Below are positions 1 to 5,979 of a DNA stretch of 8,164 bases, piece by piece (within the stretch, counting starts at the first letter, position 1; each line of letters opens with the position of its first letter). The notes beneath the pieces are model-generated. The model did no database searches. It saw only the letters and a list, made by a program, of their open reading frames with translations, and had not been told where the DNA came from. Source of the DNA: an uncultured Eubacteriales bacterium (GTDB taxonomy: Bacteria > Bacillota > Clostridia > Lachnospirales > Anaerotignaceae). The stretch spans positions 1-8,164 of the forward strand of contig CABPCX010000067.1 of NCBI GenBank assembly GCA_902406135.1, written 5' to 3'. The translations under genes were made by a program, and so were the position numbers.

Positions 1-2730
1 GTCTACGATGATACCTGTCTCACCATGAGGAACTCTGAGTGATGTATCTCTTACTTCTCTTGCCTTTTCACCGAAAATAGCTCTAAGAAGTCTTTCCTCA
101 GCTGTGAGTTCTGTTTCTCCCTTAGGAGTAACCTTACCTACAAGTATATCGTTTGAACGTACCTCTGCACCGATTCGGATAACTCCTCTTTCGTCGAGGT
201 CTCTGAGAGCATCTTCACCAACATTGGGGATGTCTCTTGTAATTTCTTCGGGTCCGAGTTTTGTATCTCTTGCCTCAGCCTCGAATTCTTCTATATGAAC
301 GGAAGTATAAACGTCTTCCTGAACAAGTCTTTCACTTAAAAGAACGGCGTCCTCGTAGTTGTAACCTTCCCAAGTCATGAATCCGATAAGAGGGTTCTTA
401 CCAAGTGAAAGTTCTCCGTTGCTTGTAGAAGCACCGTCAGCGATTATTCTGCCTGCCTCAATCCTTTCGCCTTTGTTTACGATAGGTCTCTGGTTCATGC
501 ATGTTCCCTGGTTGCTTCTCTGGAACTTGATGAGGTGGTAAACGTCTTTCTGGCCGCTGTCTGTCTTAATAACGATTTCATCGGCTGAAAGCTTTTCAAC
601 AACACCGCTGTTTTTAGCAACTACTGCGATACCTGAGTCTTTTGCTGATTTGTATTCCATACCTGTTCCTACGATAGGTGAATCTGTTGTAAGAAGAGGA
701 ACGGCCTGACGCTGCATGTTTGATCCCATCAGCGCACGGTTAGCGTCGTCGTTTTCAAGGAATGGAATAAGGGCTGTAGCAACTGAAACCATCTGCTTGG
801 GAGAAACGTCCATAAGCTGGATTTCGTTTCTGTCTACCTCGATGATTTCCTCACGGTGACGGCCTGATACTTTCTTGTTAAGGAAGTGGCCTTCTGCGTC
901 AAGGGGCTCATTAGCCTGTGCTACGTTATAGTTTTCCTCTTCGTCAGCTGTTACATAGATAACTTCGTCTGTAACTCTGGGAATTTCTCCGCTCTGGTCT
1001 ACTATTCTGTAGGGAGCTTCGATAAATCCGTATTCATTTATACGGGCAAATGTTGCAAGTGAGTTGATAAGACCGATATTGGGTCCTTCTGGTGTCTCGA
1101 TAGGGCACATTCTTCCGTAATGTGAATGGTGAACGTCTCGAACTTCGAAACCGGCTCTTTCTCTTGAAAGACCTCCGGGTCCGAGGGCTGAAAGACGACG
1201 TTTATGTGTAAGCTCTGCAAGAGGGTTATTCTGGTCCATGAACTGTGACAGCTGTGAACTTCCGAAGAACTCCTTGATCGCCGCTGTAAAAGGTCTTACG
1301 TTTATAAGAGCCTGAGGTGTGGCATTTTCCATATCCTGAATTGTCATACGTTCACGTACAACTCTTTCCATTCTTGAAAGACCGATACGGAACTGGTTCT
1401 GTAAAAGTTCTCCTACAGAACGGATACGTCTGTTTCCAAGGTGGTCGATATCGTCAACATTGCCAAATCCCATATCAAGATGCATAACATAGTTGATTGA
1501 AGCCATAATATCTTCAACTGTTATATGGATAGGGATAAGTTCATGATATTTTTCCTTAACTGCTGCTTTAAGAGCGTCAACGCTTTCAAATGAATCAAGG
1601 ATTTCACGCATTACAGGATAGTATACCTTTTCCTTAATGCCAAGGTCTTCGCCTGTGATGCCGTATTCAGCAATGAAAGGATCTATAGATACTGCTCTGT
1701 TGGAAAGAATCTTAATGTTTCTTCCCTCGTCAGTTCTGACAGTGATGCTGGCAATACCTGTATCCTGGATTTCATCAAGGATAGCGGGTGTAAGAACTGT
1801 CTCAGCTTCAGCAACGATTTCGCCTGTTACGGGGTCAACTACGTTTTCGGCAAGAACAGCTCCGCTTACACGAGCCTTTAAAGCAAGTTTTTTATTAAAT
1901 TTGTAACGTCCTACTTTAGCAAGGTCATATCTCTTGGGGTCAAAGAACATACCTTTAAGAAGGCTTTCTGAGCTCTCTACAGTGGGAGGTTCGCCCGGTC
2001 TGAGTTTTTTGTAAAGCTCGATAAGACCTTCCTCATAGTTTTTGCTTACGTCCTTTTCAATTGTTGCAAGGATCTTAGGCTCCTCACCGAAAAGTTCGAT
2101 GATCTCAGCGTCTGAGCTGATTCCGAGGGCTCTGATAAGAACTGTTACGGGAACTTTTCTTGTACGGTCTACACGAACACTGAAAACATCGTTTGAGTCA
2201 GTTTCGTATTCAAGCCACGCACCTCTGTTGGGGATAACCGTTGATGATAAAAGTTTCTTTCCGAGTTTATCGAACTCAGAAGCGTAGTAGATTCCGGGTG
2301 ATCTTACAAGCTGGCTGACGATAACACGTTCAGCACCGTTTATAATGAAAGTACCGGTATCTGTCATAAGAGGGAAATCTCCCATAAAGATTTCCTGATC
2401 TTTGATTTCTTCAGTTTCTTTGTTGATAAGTCTAGCTCTTACCTTGAGGGGAGCCGCATAAGTAGCGTCTCTTTCCTTGCACTCTTCAATAGAGTACTTA
2501 GGTGTTGACTCAAGTACAAAGCTTGTGAACTCAAGAACAAGATTTCCGTTGAAATCGGTAATTGGTGAAATGTCATCAAAAACTTCCTGAAGACCTTCAT
2601 CAAGGAACCACTGGTATGAATTTTTCTGGACTTCGATAAGATTAGGCATTTCAAGAACTTCTTTAATTCTTGAATAGCTTTTTCTTTTCATCTCGCCCAG
2701 CTGAACCGAGTGAATTCTGTTTTTTTCCAT
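1..2730 (-). CDS. rpoB: DNA-directed RNA polymerase subunit beta, N-terminal 910 residues (3' end cut by window edge)
   Basis: Catalytic beta subunit of RNA polymerase, acting in the cytoplasmic alpha2-beta-beta'-omega core. The frame is open for exactly 910 codons with no stop and runs off the left edge. Firmicute RpoB is about 1,200-1,290 residues, so the active-site lysine region and the C-terminal clamp are missing. Visible landmarks: [14 protein letters not shown] near the N-terminus, [16 protein letters not shown] (about 129-146), the rifampicin pocket [22 protein letters not shown] (M498 aligns with E. coli M515), [14 protein letters not shown] ending at I555, [13 protein letters not shown] (about 664-676), GYNYEDA (789-795) and [17 protein letters not shown]. 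The ATG at 2730 follows AAGGGGTGG, and the N-terminus aligns with clostridial homologues. No rplL lies upstream; a long leader and a divergent aldolase gene are there instead. Family assignment is certain. Confidence 0.99.
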   Translation of the reverse strand, partial: MEKNRIHSVQLGEMKRKSYSRIKEVLEMPNLIEVQKNSYQWFLDEGLQEVFDDISPITDFNGNLVLEFTSFVLESTPKYSIEECKERDATYAAPLKVRARLINKETEEIKDQEIFMGDFPLMTDTGTFIINGAERVIVSQLVRSPGIYYASEFDKLGKKLLSSTVIPNRGAWLEYETDSNDVFSVRVDRTRKVPVTVLIRALGISSDAEIIELFGEEPKILATIEKDVSKNYEEGLIELYKKLRPGEPPTVESSESLLKGMFFDPKRYDLAKVGRYKFNKKLALKARVSGAVLAENVVDPVTGEIVAEAETVLTPAILDEIQDTGIASITVRTDEGRNIKILSNRAVSIDPFIAEYGITGEDLGIKEKVYYPVMREILDSFESVDALKAAVKEKYHELIPIHITVEDIMASINYVMHLDMGFGNVDDIDHLGNRRIRSVGELLQNQFRIGLSRMERVVRERMTIQDMENATPQALINVRPFTAAIKEFFGSSQLSQFMDQNNPLAELTHKRRLSALGPGGLSRERAGFEVRDVHHSHYGRMCPIETPEGPNIGLINSLATFARINEYGFIEAPYRIVDQSGEIPRVTDEVIYVTADEEENYNVAQANEPLDAEGHFLNKKVSGRHREEIIEVDRNEIQLMDVSPKQMVSVATALIPFLENDDANRALMGSNMQRQAVPLLTTDSPIVGTGMEYKSAKDSGIAVVAKNSGVVEKLSADEIVIKTDSGQKDVYHLIKFQRSNQGTCMNQRPIVNKGERIEAGRIIADGASTSNGELSLGKNPLIGFMTWEGYNYEDAVLLSERLVQEDVYTSVHIEEFEAEARDTKLGPEEITRDIPNVGEDALRDLDERGVIRIGAEVRSNDILVGKVTPKGETELTAEERLLRAIFGEKAREVRDTSLRVPHGETGIIVD

Positions 2731-2786
2731 AAAGCCACCCCTTAAAAATATTAGACGTTGACAAGTAATTTCAAAATCTACGGCGG

Positions 2787-2801
2787 GCTGCCTGCGGCAG
2801 C
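2787..2801 (-). promoter_or_regulatory. GC-rich hairpin in the rpoB leader
   Basis: GCTGCC and GGCAGC are perfectly complementary across a 3-nt loop. They form a compact GC-rich stem about 44 nt upstream of the rpoB ribosome site, within otherwise AT-rich DNA. On the minus strand it is followed by CCCGCCGTAG rather than a T-run, so it is not a Rho-independent terminator. It could be a pause or leader-structure element. Confidence 0.5.
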
Positions 2802-2835
2802 GCACATTTCAACATAAAGTGAGCCTGCTGCTCCA

Positions 2836-2888
2836 AATGTTTTATTTATACTCCCTTAAGCAGTGCTTAGGACTATAAATAAGACATT
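2836..2888 (-). promoter_or_regulatory. Long stem-loop in the rpoB leader
   Basis: A 53-nt inverted repeat. The outer arms 2836-2850 and 2874-2888 pair over 15 positions with one C-A mismatch in the minus-strand RNA (a G-U wobble in the plus-strand RNA). The inner arm CCTAAGC pairs with GCTTAAGG around a bulged A, leaving a 3-nt loop. No T-run follows on either strand, so it is not a simple terminator. The promoter-proximal part AATGT and its partner ACATT compete with another copy of the complementary motif at 2804-2809. This is the strongest RNA structure in the intergenic region. Confidence 0.6.
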
Positions 2889-2966
2889 CGGATTTTTCAG
2901 CTTTGCCGTATAAAAAATTAAGAACTGCCCGAATCAAAGCTTACCTTTAACCCCTTAGCCTTTGAT
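2886..2966 (-). promoter_or_regulatory. Cluster of mutually exclusive pairings / possible pseudoknot in the rpoB leader
   Basis: In plus-strand coordinates, ATTCGG (2886-2891) is complementary to CCGAAT (2929-2934), and AGCTTTG (2899-2905) to CAAAGCT (2935-2941). The two pairings interleave, which is the topology of a pseudoknot. ATCAAAG (2933-2939) can instead pair with CTTTGAT (2960-2966). Each 6-7 bp match alone could be chance in AT-rich DNA. The clustering beside the long stem-loop makes a fold worth testing. Confidence 0.3.
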
Positions 2967-3153
2967 CAGCAAGAGGTAAAAAGTTCACAAAAATTCAAGA
3001 AATTCTATCCCAAAAGAACCAAAATAAGTACAATGCGCTTATTTTTTATATATAATTAACAACTGTCGATAATTTTAATCAAAAAACTTTGTCAAAAAAC
3101 AACTCAAACTTTTTTGTCAACACAATTTTCATTATTTTTACTAAATAAAGCTG

Positions 3154-3182
3154 TTGAAATAGATAATTGCTTGTGCTATAAT
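3154..3182 (+). promoter_or_regulatory. Sigma-A promoter, plus strand (distal)
   Basis: TTGAAA (3154-3159), a 17-bp spacer and a perfect TATAAT (3177-3182), with start expected near 3189. It points toward the aldolase gene at 3404. A terminator at 3264-3288 lies between them, so it would either give a short RNA or feed an attenuated leader. It lies inside the region transcribed in the opposite direction as the rpoB leader. Confidence 0.65.
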
Positions 3183-3205
3183 AATTTCAAATCGTGGGTA
3201 TAGGT

Positions 3206-3233
3206 TTGTCATACCGACAGGTTTAATTATAAT
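3206..3233 (+). promoter_or_regulatory. Sigma-A promoter, plus strand (proximal, shares -10 region with rpoB promoter)
   Basis: TTGTCA (3206-3211), a 16-bp spacer and a perfect TATAAT (3228-3233), with start expected near 3240. The -10 overlaps by five bases the minus-strand -10 of the rpoB promoter (3229-3234). The two polymerase sites therefore face opposite ways over the same AT core and should exclude each other. Confidence 0.55.
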
Positions 3234-3257
3234 AACACAAAAATATGATAGTGTCAA
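3229..3257 (-). promoter_or_regulatory. Sigma-A promoter of rpoB
   Basis: Reading the minus strand, TTGACA (3257-3252) is followed after exactly 17 bp by TATTAT (3234-3229), with start expected near 3222. The -35 is a perfect consensus and the -10 matches at five of six. This is the best promoter facing rpoB in the region and would make rpoB the head of its own transcription unit. The -10 overlaps a plus-strand -10. Confidence 0.7.
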
Positions 3258-3263
3258 TAGTCC

Positions 3264-3288
3264 GCAGGCTTATGCCTGTTATTTTTTT
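3264..3288 (+). terminator. Rho-independent terminator (plus strand), before the aldolase gene
   Basis: CAGGC (3265-3269) and GCCTG (3274-3278) form a stem with a TTAT loop, extended by a G-U pair, and are followed by TTATTTTTTT. The T-run lies only on the plus-strand 3' side, so it stops transcription coming from the promoters at 3154-3233. Its position upstream of the aldolase start, not after a gene, is unusual. Confidence 0.6.
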
Positions 3289-3403
3289 GCAAAAAATAAA
3301 TTCCGCCATAAATAAACATTATAGGCAGCATCGGTTGATTAAAATTATACGCAATGCTACTATTATTATATCACAATTAAATGTAAAGGACAGGTGAAAA
3401 TAT

Positions 3404-4069
3404 ATGCTTTTACAGGAAAAACGAGAAGAATTGATAGCATACGGCAAAAAAGCCGTTGAATACCGTCTTACCAAAGGCACCGGCGGAAACCTGAGCATCT
3501 GCGACAGGGAAAGCGGACTTATGGCAATCACCCCCAGCGGCATAGACTATTTCGACATAAAACCTAACCAGATAGTATTGATAGACATAGAAACAGGAAA
3601 AATCGTGGACGGTGACGCCCTTCCCTCCAGCGAAAGGGATATGCACCGAATATTCTACAAGTATAGGACCGACCTCAACGCCATTATCCATACCCATACT
3701 ACATTTGCAGCTACCCTTTCCTGCTTAAGGCAGCCACTGCCTGCGGTACATTATCTTTCAGCCCTGGCAGGAGGAGATGTAAGATGTGCGGAGTATGCCA
3801 CATACGGCACCGTTGCCCTTGCCAAAAACGCCTTTAAGGCCATGGAGGACAGAAAGGCCGTACTCCTTGCCAACCACGGACTGCTTGCGGGAGGTTCATC
3901 CCTCGCCGACGCCTTTAACGTAACCGAAGAAATTGAATTCTGCTGCGAACTTTACTACAGAACAAAATCCATCGGCGAGCCCGTTATTCTTCCCGCCGAC
4001 GAGATGGAGCGTATGGTGGAAAGGTTCAAAGATTACGGCAAAAAGCCGGAAGAACACGACGAAATTTAA
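3404..4069 (+). CDS. Class II aldolase, L-fuculose-phosphate aldolase type
   Basis: A 221-residue cytoplasmic zinc aldolase of the class II aldolase/adducin family. Such enzymes cleave a sugar 1-phosphate, for example L-fuculose 1-phosphate, to dihydroxyacetone phosphate and an aldehyde. Zinc ligands expected from E. coli FucA are present: E77 (PSSE), H96 and H98 (IIHTHT), and H158 (ANHG). Also present are GTGGN (25-29), TPSG (43-46), HY at 116-117 matching FucA Tyr113, and a C-terminal FKDYG (208-212) matching the Tyr209 region. Length fits FucA. The ATG follows AGGTG with 7-nt spacing. No fucose or rhamnose genes adjoin it, so the substrate is uncertain. A related role, such as 5-deoxyribulose 1-phosphate aldolase in 5'-deoxyadenosine salvage, or another short-chain sugar phosphate, is possible. 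It is divergent from rpoB and ends at a bidirectional terminator. Confidence 0.9.
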   Translation: MLLQEKREELIAYGKKAVEYRLTKGTGGNLSICDRESGLMAITPSGIDYFDIKPNQIVLIDIETGKIVDGDALPSSERDMHRIFYKYRTDLNAIIHTHTTFAATLSCLRQPLPAVHYLSALAGGDVRCAEYATYGTVALAKNAFKAMEDRKAVLLANHGLLAGGSSLADAFNVTEEIEFCCELYYRTKSIGEPVILPADEMERMVERFKDYGKKPEEHDEI

Positions 4070-4084
4070 CAGCTTTATACTAAA

Positions 4085-4118
4085 AAACAGGAGATACAAG
4101 TATCTCCTGTTTCTGTTT
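4085..4118. terminator. Bidirectional Rho-independent terminator between the aldolase and hydrolase genes
   Basis: A perfect 12-bp stem (4085-4096 with 4101-4112) closes on a CAAG loop. On the plus strand it runs into TTTCTGTTTT. On the minus strand the stem is followed by a T-run (TGTTTTTTAG). It lies 15 bp after the aldolase stop and 11 bp after the hydrolase stop on the opposite strand, so it serves both convergent genes. Confidence 0.9.
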
Positions 4119-4129
4119 TCAATTTATAT

Positions 4130-4882
4130 TTATCCTAATATAAACTTCTTGATATCCTGCGCCATATCTTCCGCTCTGGATAATATAAGCGGATGCCCTC
4201 CTTTATCATATATCTTGTAGCTTATGAGCGGATTTGCTTTGCTGAAATTCCTGCATTCTGTCTCCATATCATTAAAAATCATTGCATCTTCGCGGCCGGC
4301 AGTAATTAGGGTCGGTACTTTTATAGTCTCAACAGGAGAATGGAAAAGTTTTATATTTTTCCTTTCATAGTTGACAAGGGCTTCTGTATCCATATCAACT
4401 ACCATCTCCCAGTCGTCTCCCTGGCACCATTCATAAAACCATCTTGCTTTCTCGTCTTTTTTAGCTGATTCCCTTTCCTTTAAAACGGACTCCGCAAAAC
4501 CTTTGTGCAGGCTGTTTCCCTCAAAGCTGTCGGCAATAACTTTATTAAAAAGCTCCGGCCTTTTAAGCACCGCATTTACAGCCGCATAGGCGCCTCCGCT
4601 TGTGCCGCACAGATTTACTTTTTCCAGCCCCAGCTCAAGGCAGAGTTCAATTACCTGGTCTCCCTGGTCTATCCACATTTCATCAGGAAAACGCTCCACC
4701 CTTTCGGATTTGCCGTTTCCCATAAAATCCAGCAGTATTACAGTAAAGTCATCAGCATAAAGGGGCATCAAAGGTTCAAACATCTTTGACGAAGCCGTAT
4801 TTCCATGCAGAAATACAAGAACTTCTCCCTTTCCGAACTTATCATAATATATCTTTTTTCCTCTATAATTAAAATATGACAT
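4130..4882 (-). CDS. Alpha/beta hydrolase (serine hydrolase, substrate unknown)
   Basis: A 250-residue cytoplasmic alpha/beta-fold hydrolase; no signal peptide is seen. Visible elements: oxyanion-hole HG (26-27) in VLVFLHGN, DFMGNGKS (52-59), the nucleophile elbow GTSGG with Ser95, the acid Asp199 in TAGREDAM, and the base His230 in GGHP. The whole triad is intact and the length is normal. A residue-rich stretch at about 120-180 is the expected cap domain. The start is the ATG at 4882: AAGGAGG lies 6 nt upstream. An in-frame ATG at 4900 would place that ribosome site inside the gene. The gene is monocistronic, between an upstream terminator and a shared downstream one. The family includes esterases, lactonases, peptidases and C-C hydrolases, and the sequence does not choose among them. 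The neighbouring FAH enzyme could suggest a ring- or keto-acid catabolic theme, but they lie in separate units. Confidence 0.88.
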   Translation of the reverse strand: MSYFNYRGKKIYYDKFGKGEVLVFLHGNTASSKMFEPLMPLYADDFTVILLDFMGNGKSERVERFPDEMWIDQGDQVIELCLELGLEKVNLCGTSGGAYAAVNAVLKRPELFNKVIADSFEGNSLHKGFAESVLKERESAKKDEKARWFYEWCQGDDWEMVVDMDTEALVNYERKNIKLFHSPVETIKVPTLITAGREDAMIFNDMETECRNFSKANPLISYKIYDKGGHPLILSRAEDMAQDIKKFILG

Positions 4883-4888
4883 AAACGC

Positions 4889-4895
4889 CCTCCTT
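4889..4895 (-). promoter_or_regulatory. Ribosome binding site fixing the hydrolase start
   Basis: AAGGAGG, a full match to the anti-Shine-Dalgarno core, is spaced 6 nt from the ATG at 4882. It overlaps the codons that a start at 4900 would use, so the shorter protein is the real one. Confidence 0.85.
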
Positions 4896-4909
4896 ATCAT
4901 TTTTACGAT

Positions 4910-4936
4910 ATACAGGGCAGATTATTTACCCTGTAT
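4910..4936 (-). promoter_or_regulatory. Perfect 8-bp inverted repeat in the hydrolase leader
   Basis: ATACAGGG and CCCTGTAT are perfectly complementary across an 11-nt AT-rich spacer. The repeat lies between the predicted transcription start (about 4981) and the hydrolase ribosome site (4889-4895). As DNA it looks like an operator dyad; as RNA it would form a hairpin 14 nt upstream of the ribosome site. No T-run follows, so it is not a terminator. Which role applies cannot be told from sequence. Confidence 0.5.
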
Positions 4937-4963
4937 GTTTACTTTGAAATTCTCATTTTGCAT
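4922..4963 (-). CDS. Possible leader peptide / upstream ORF of the hydrolase gene
   Basis: A strong ribosome site (AAAAGGAG, 4966-4973) sits just after the predicted transcription start. An ATG at 4963 opens a 13-codon ORF, MQNENFKVNIQGK, but with only 2 nt from the site. A second ATG at 4956, at 9-nt spacing, gives the five-residue MRISK ending at 4939. The 13-codon frame ends inside the loop of the inverted repeat at 4910-4936, so translating ribosomes would disrupt that hairpin. No homologue is known to me. It could be a regulatory uORF, or chance. Confidence 0.3.
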   Translation of the reverse strand: MQNENFKVNIQGK

Positions 4964-4987
4964 CACTCCTTTTGATTTCTTAACTAC

Positions 4988-5015
4988 ATTATACAGCTTG
5001 GCAAAACTTTTTAAA
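4988..5015 (-). promoter_or_regulatory. Promoter of the hydrolase gene
   Basis: A perfect TATAAT (4993-4988) with a weak -35, TTTAAA (5015-5010), at 16 bp, and start expected near 4981. It lies just downstream of the terminator of the preceding minus-strand gene, so the hydrolase forms its own unit with a leader of about 100 nt. Confidence 0.5.
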
Positions 5016-5020
5016 ACATG

Positions 5021-5049
5021 AAAAAAGCCCGCAGACACAAGGTCTGCGG
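5021..5049 (-). terminator. Rho-independent terminator of the FAH-family gene
   Basis: CCGCAGAC (5029-5036) and GTCTGCGG (5042-5049) pair perfectly around a 5-nt loop and, on the minus strand, run into GCTTTTTTC. It lies 11 bp past the stop codon at 5061. Confidence 0.92.
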
Positions 5050-5060
5050 ACTAGTCAAAT

Positions 5061-5912
5061 TTATTTTACTATTCTGTTTTTGAGTATGCCTATCTTTTCT
5101 ATCTCACATTCAACAACATCTCCCTCTTTAAGGAAGCAGGGAGGGTCCATTCCCATTCCTACTCCGGAAGGTGTGCCTGTTGCGATTATTGTTCCGGCCT
5201 TAAGAGTCATTCCCGCACTAAGCTCACTTATTATGTGGTCTATGTCAGTAATAAGCAGGTCTGTTGTGCTGTTCTGTCTCAATTCACCGTTTACTTTGGC
5301 TGTAATTTTGAGGGCAGGCGGATACGCTATCTCGTCAGCTGTAACGATGCAGGGTCCCATGGGTGTAAAGCCGTCAAGGCTCTTTCCAAAGTACCACTGT
5401 TTATGGGAAGTCTGAACATTTCTTGCGCTTACGTCATTGATAACCGTATATCCGAAAATGTAGTCCTTAACCCCTTCAAGGGGAACATTTTTTGCCTCTT
5501 TTCCGATTATAACGCCAAGCTCAGCCTCATAGTCAAGACTTTCCACAATATCAAAATGTCCGCATATATCATCGCCGCTTCCGGGCGCTTCAGTTACTCT
5601 CTTTGAAAAATATATAGCCTTTGGTCTTTCACCGCCAAAGGCGTCTTTATCGAATTTTTCCGATTCTTTTGCATGTTCTGTATAGTTTATGCCAAGGCAT
5701 ATTACATCCTGTTTAGGCTGAGGTATAGGAGCAAGTATTTTAACAAGGCTAACATCAACGTCTCTTCCGTTTTCTATGTTTCCTTCTTTTACTCCGCCGT
5801 TATCTATAAGCTCATTTACCGATGATACTCCTCCAAGAAGGCATACCTTGCCACCTTCTTTTAAAAGTCCGGCATACTCTTTTCCGTCATACAGACAGGT
5901 AACAATTTTCAT
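5061..5912 (-). CDS. Fumarylacetoacetate hydrolase (FAH) family protein
   Basis: A 283-residue cytoplasmic metal-dependent enzyme of the FAH superfamily, which hydrolyses, decarboxylates or isomerises 2-oxo/acylpyruvate-type acids. The C-terminal catalytic domain starts near 68 with CLGINYTEHAKE (His80 fits the catalytic His). The metal ligands Glu129 and Glu131 are in LDYEAELGVIIGK, and Asp160 is in VINDVSARN. Lys177-Gly181 (KSLDG) and GTPSGVG (246-252) complete the signature. The first 60 or so residues are the usual small N-terminal domain. Length is typical of the FAHD1 / 2-hydroxyhepta-2,4-diene-1,7-dioate isomerase branch. The ATG at 5912 follows AAGGGGG with 7-nt spacing. No aromatic-degradation operon surrounds it, so oxaloacetate decarboxylase or acylpyruvase activity is as likely as isomerase. 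Rubrerythrin ends 67 bp upstream with no clear terminator between them, so partial co-transcription is possible. Confidence 0.92.
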   Translation of the reverse strand: MKIVTCLYDGKEYAGLLKEGGKVCLLGGVSSVNELIDNGGVKEGNIENGRDVDVSLVKILAPIPQPKQDVICLGINYTEHAKESEKFDKDAFGGERPKAIYFSKRVTEAPGSGDDICGHFDIVESLDYEAELGVIIGKEAKNVPLEGVKDYIFGYTVINDVSARNVQTSHKQWYFGKSLDGFTPMGPCIVTADEIAYPPALKITAKVNGELRQNSTTDLLITDIDHIISELSAGMTLKAGTIIATGTPSGVGMGMDPPCFLKEGDVVECEIEKIGILKNRIVK

Positions 5913-5941
5913 TGCTCTTCCCCCTTATTGTTTTTTCTTTA

Positions 5942-5956
5942 TAGTATCATATACTA
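5942..5956 (-). promoter_or_regulatory. Palindrome in the promoter region of the FAH-family gene
   Basis: TAGTAT-CAT-ATACTA is a perfect 6-3-6 palindrome 30 bp upstream of the start codon. It overlaps a weak possible -10 (TACTAT on the minus strand, with TTGTTC 17 bp upstream). It is a candidate operator, but very AT-rich and so only modestly unlikely by chance. No regulator is encoded nearby. Confidence 0.25.
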
Positions 5957-5979
5957 CAATATAGAACAACAATTATTTT

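Larger units (their letters stand above)
2731..3222 (-). promoter_or_regulatory. Long structured 5' leader of rpoB
   Basis: About 490 nt separate the predicted rpoB transcription start (about 3222) from its ATG. No credible gene is seen in this stretch. The upstream half is very AT-rich, with two TTGACA boxes (minus-strand matches at 3115-3120 and 3090-3095) that lack good -10 partners. The downstream half (about 2787-2966) holds several inverted repeats, listed separately, including one long stem-loop and segments able to pair in alternative ways. The ribosome site AAGGGGTGG lies at 2735-2743. Leader RNAs upstream of rpoB have precedent, for example the Lacto-rpoB motif of lactic acid bacteria, but I have not matched this leader to it. 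A regulatory role is inferred from length and pairing. Confidence 0.55.
3189..3288 (+). ncRNA. Possible short terminated RNA or attenuated leader upstream of the aldolase gene
   Basis: Bounded by a strong promoter (TATAAT at 3177-3182) and a Rho-independent terminator ending near 3288, which predicts an RNA of about 100 nt, or about 50 nt from the proximal promoter. A 5-bp stem GGTAT/ATACC (3197-3201 with 3211-3215) lies near the 5' end. ACAGG at 3217-3221 could pair with CCTGT at 3275-3279 and so open the terminator. I see no coding potential and recognise no riboswitch family. It could be a small RNA or the attenuator of the downstream aldolase gene. Confidence 0.35.

Noticed and set aside
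1637..2287. Plus-strand ORFs of 81-89 codons opposite rpoB (1637-1906 and 2042-2287)
   Set aside because: They lie antisense to a certain rpoB frame, have no ribosome sites or domain-like sequence, and are shadows.
3090..3120. Two TTGACA boxes 25 bp apart on the minus strand, as extra rpoB promoters
   Set aside because: With 16-18 bp spacing the -10 candidates are poor (TTATCG, TTTTGA), so they are not listed as promoters; secondary activity cannot be excluded.
3258..3267. Ten-base repeat TAGTCCGCAG shared with the minus strand at 5045-5054
   Set aside because: Both copies are parts of, or lie next to, GC-rich terminator stems; a single 10-bp match in 8 kb is expected by chance.
2731..3403. 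A missed rplL, small protein gene or tRNA in the long intergenic region
   Set aside because: Reading both strands gave no open frame with a ribosome site and no tRNA-like fold; frames are broken by frequent stops in the AT-rich DNA.
3933..4220. Plus-strand 95-codon ORF crossing the aldolase stop
   Set aside because: It overlaps the aldolase in another frame and runs through the bidirectional terminator into the antisense of the hydrolase.
5080..5606. Plus-strand ORFs of 111 and 123 codons opposite the FAH-family gene
   Set aside because: Antisense to a gene with intact catalytic motifs; no ribosome site and no recognisable protein character.
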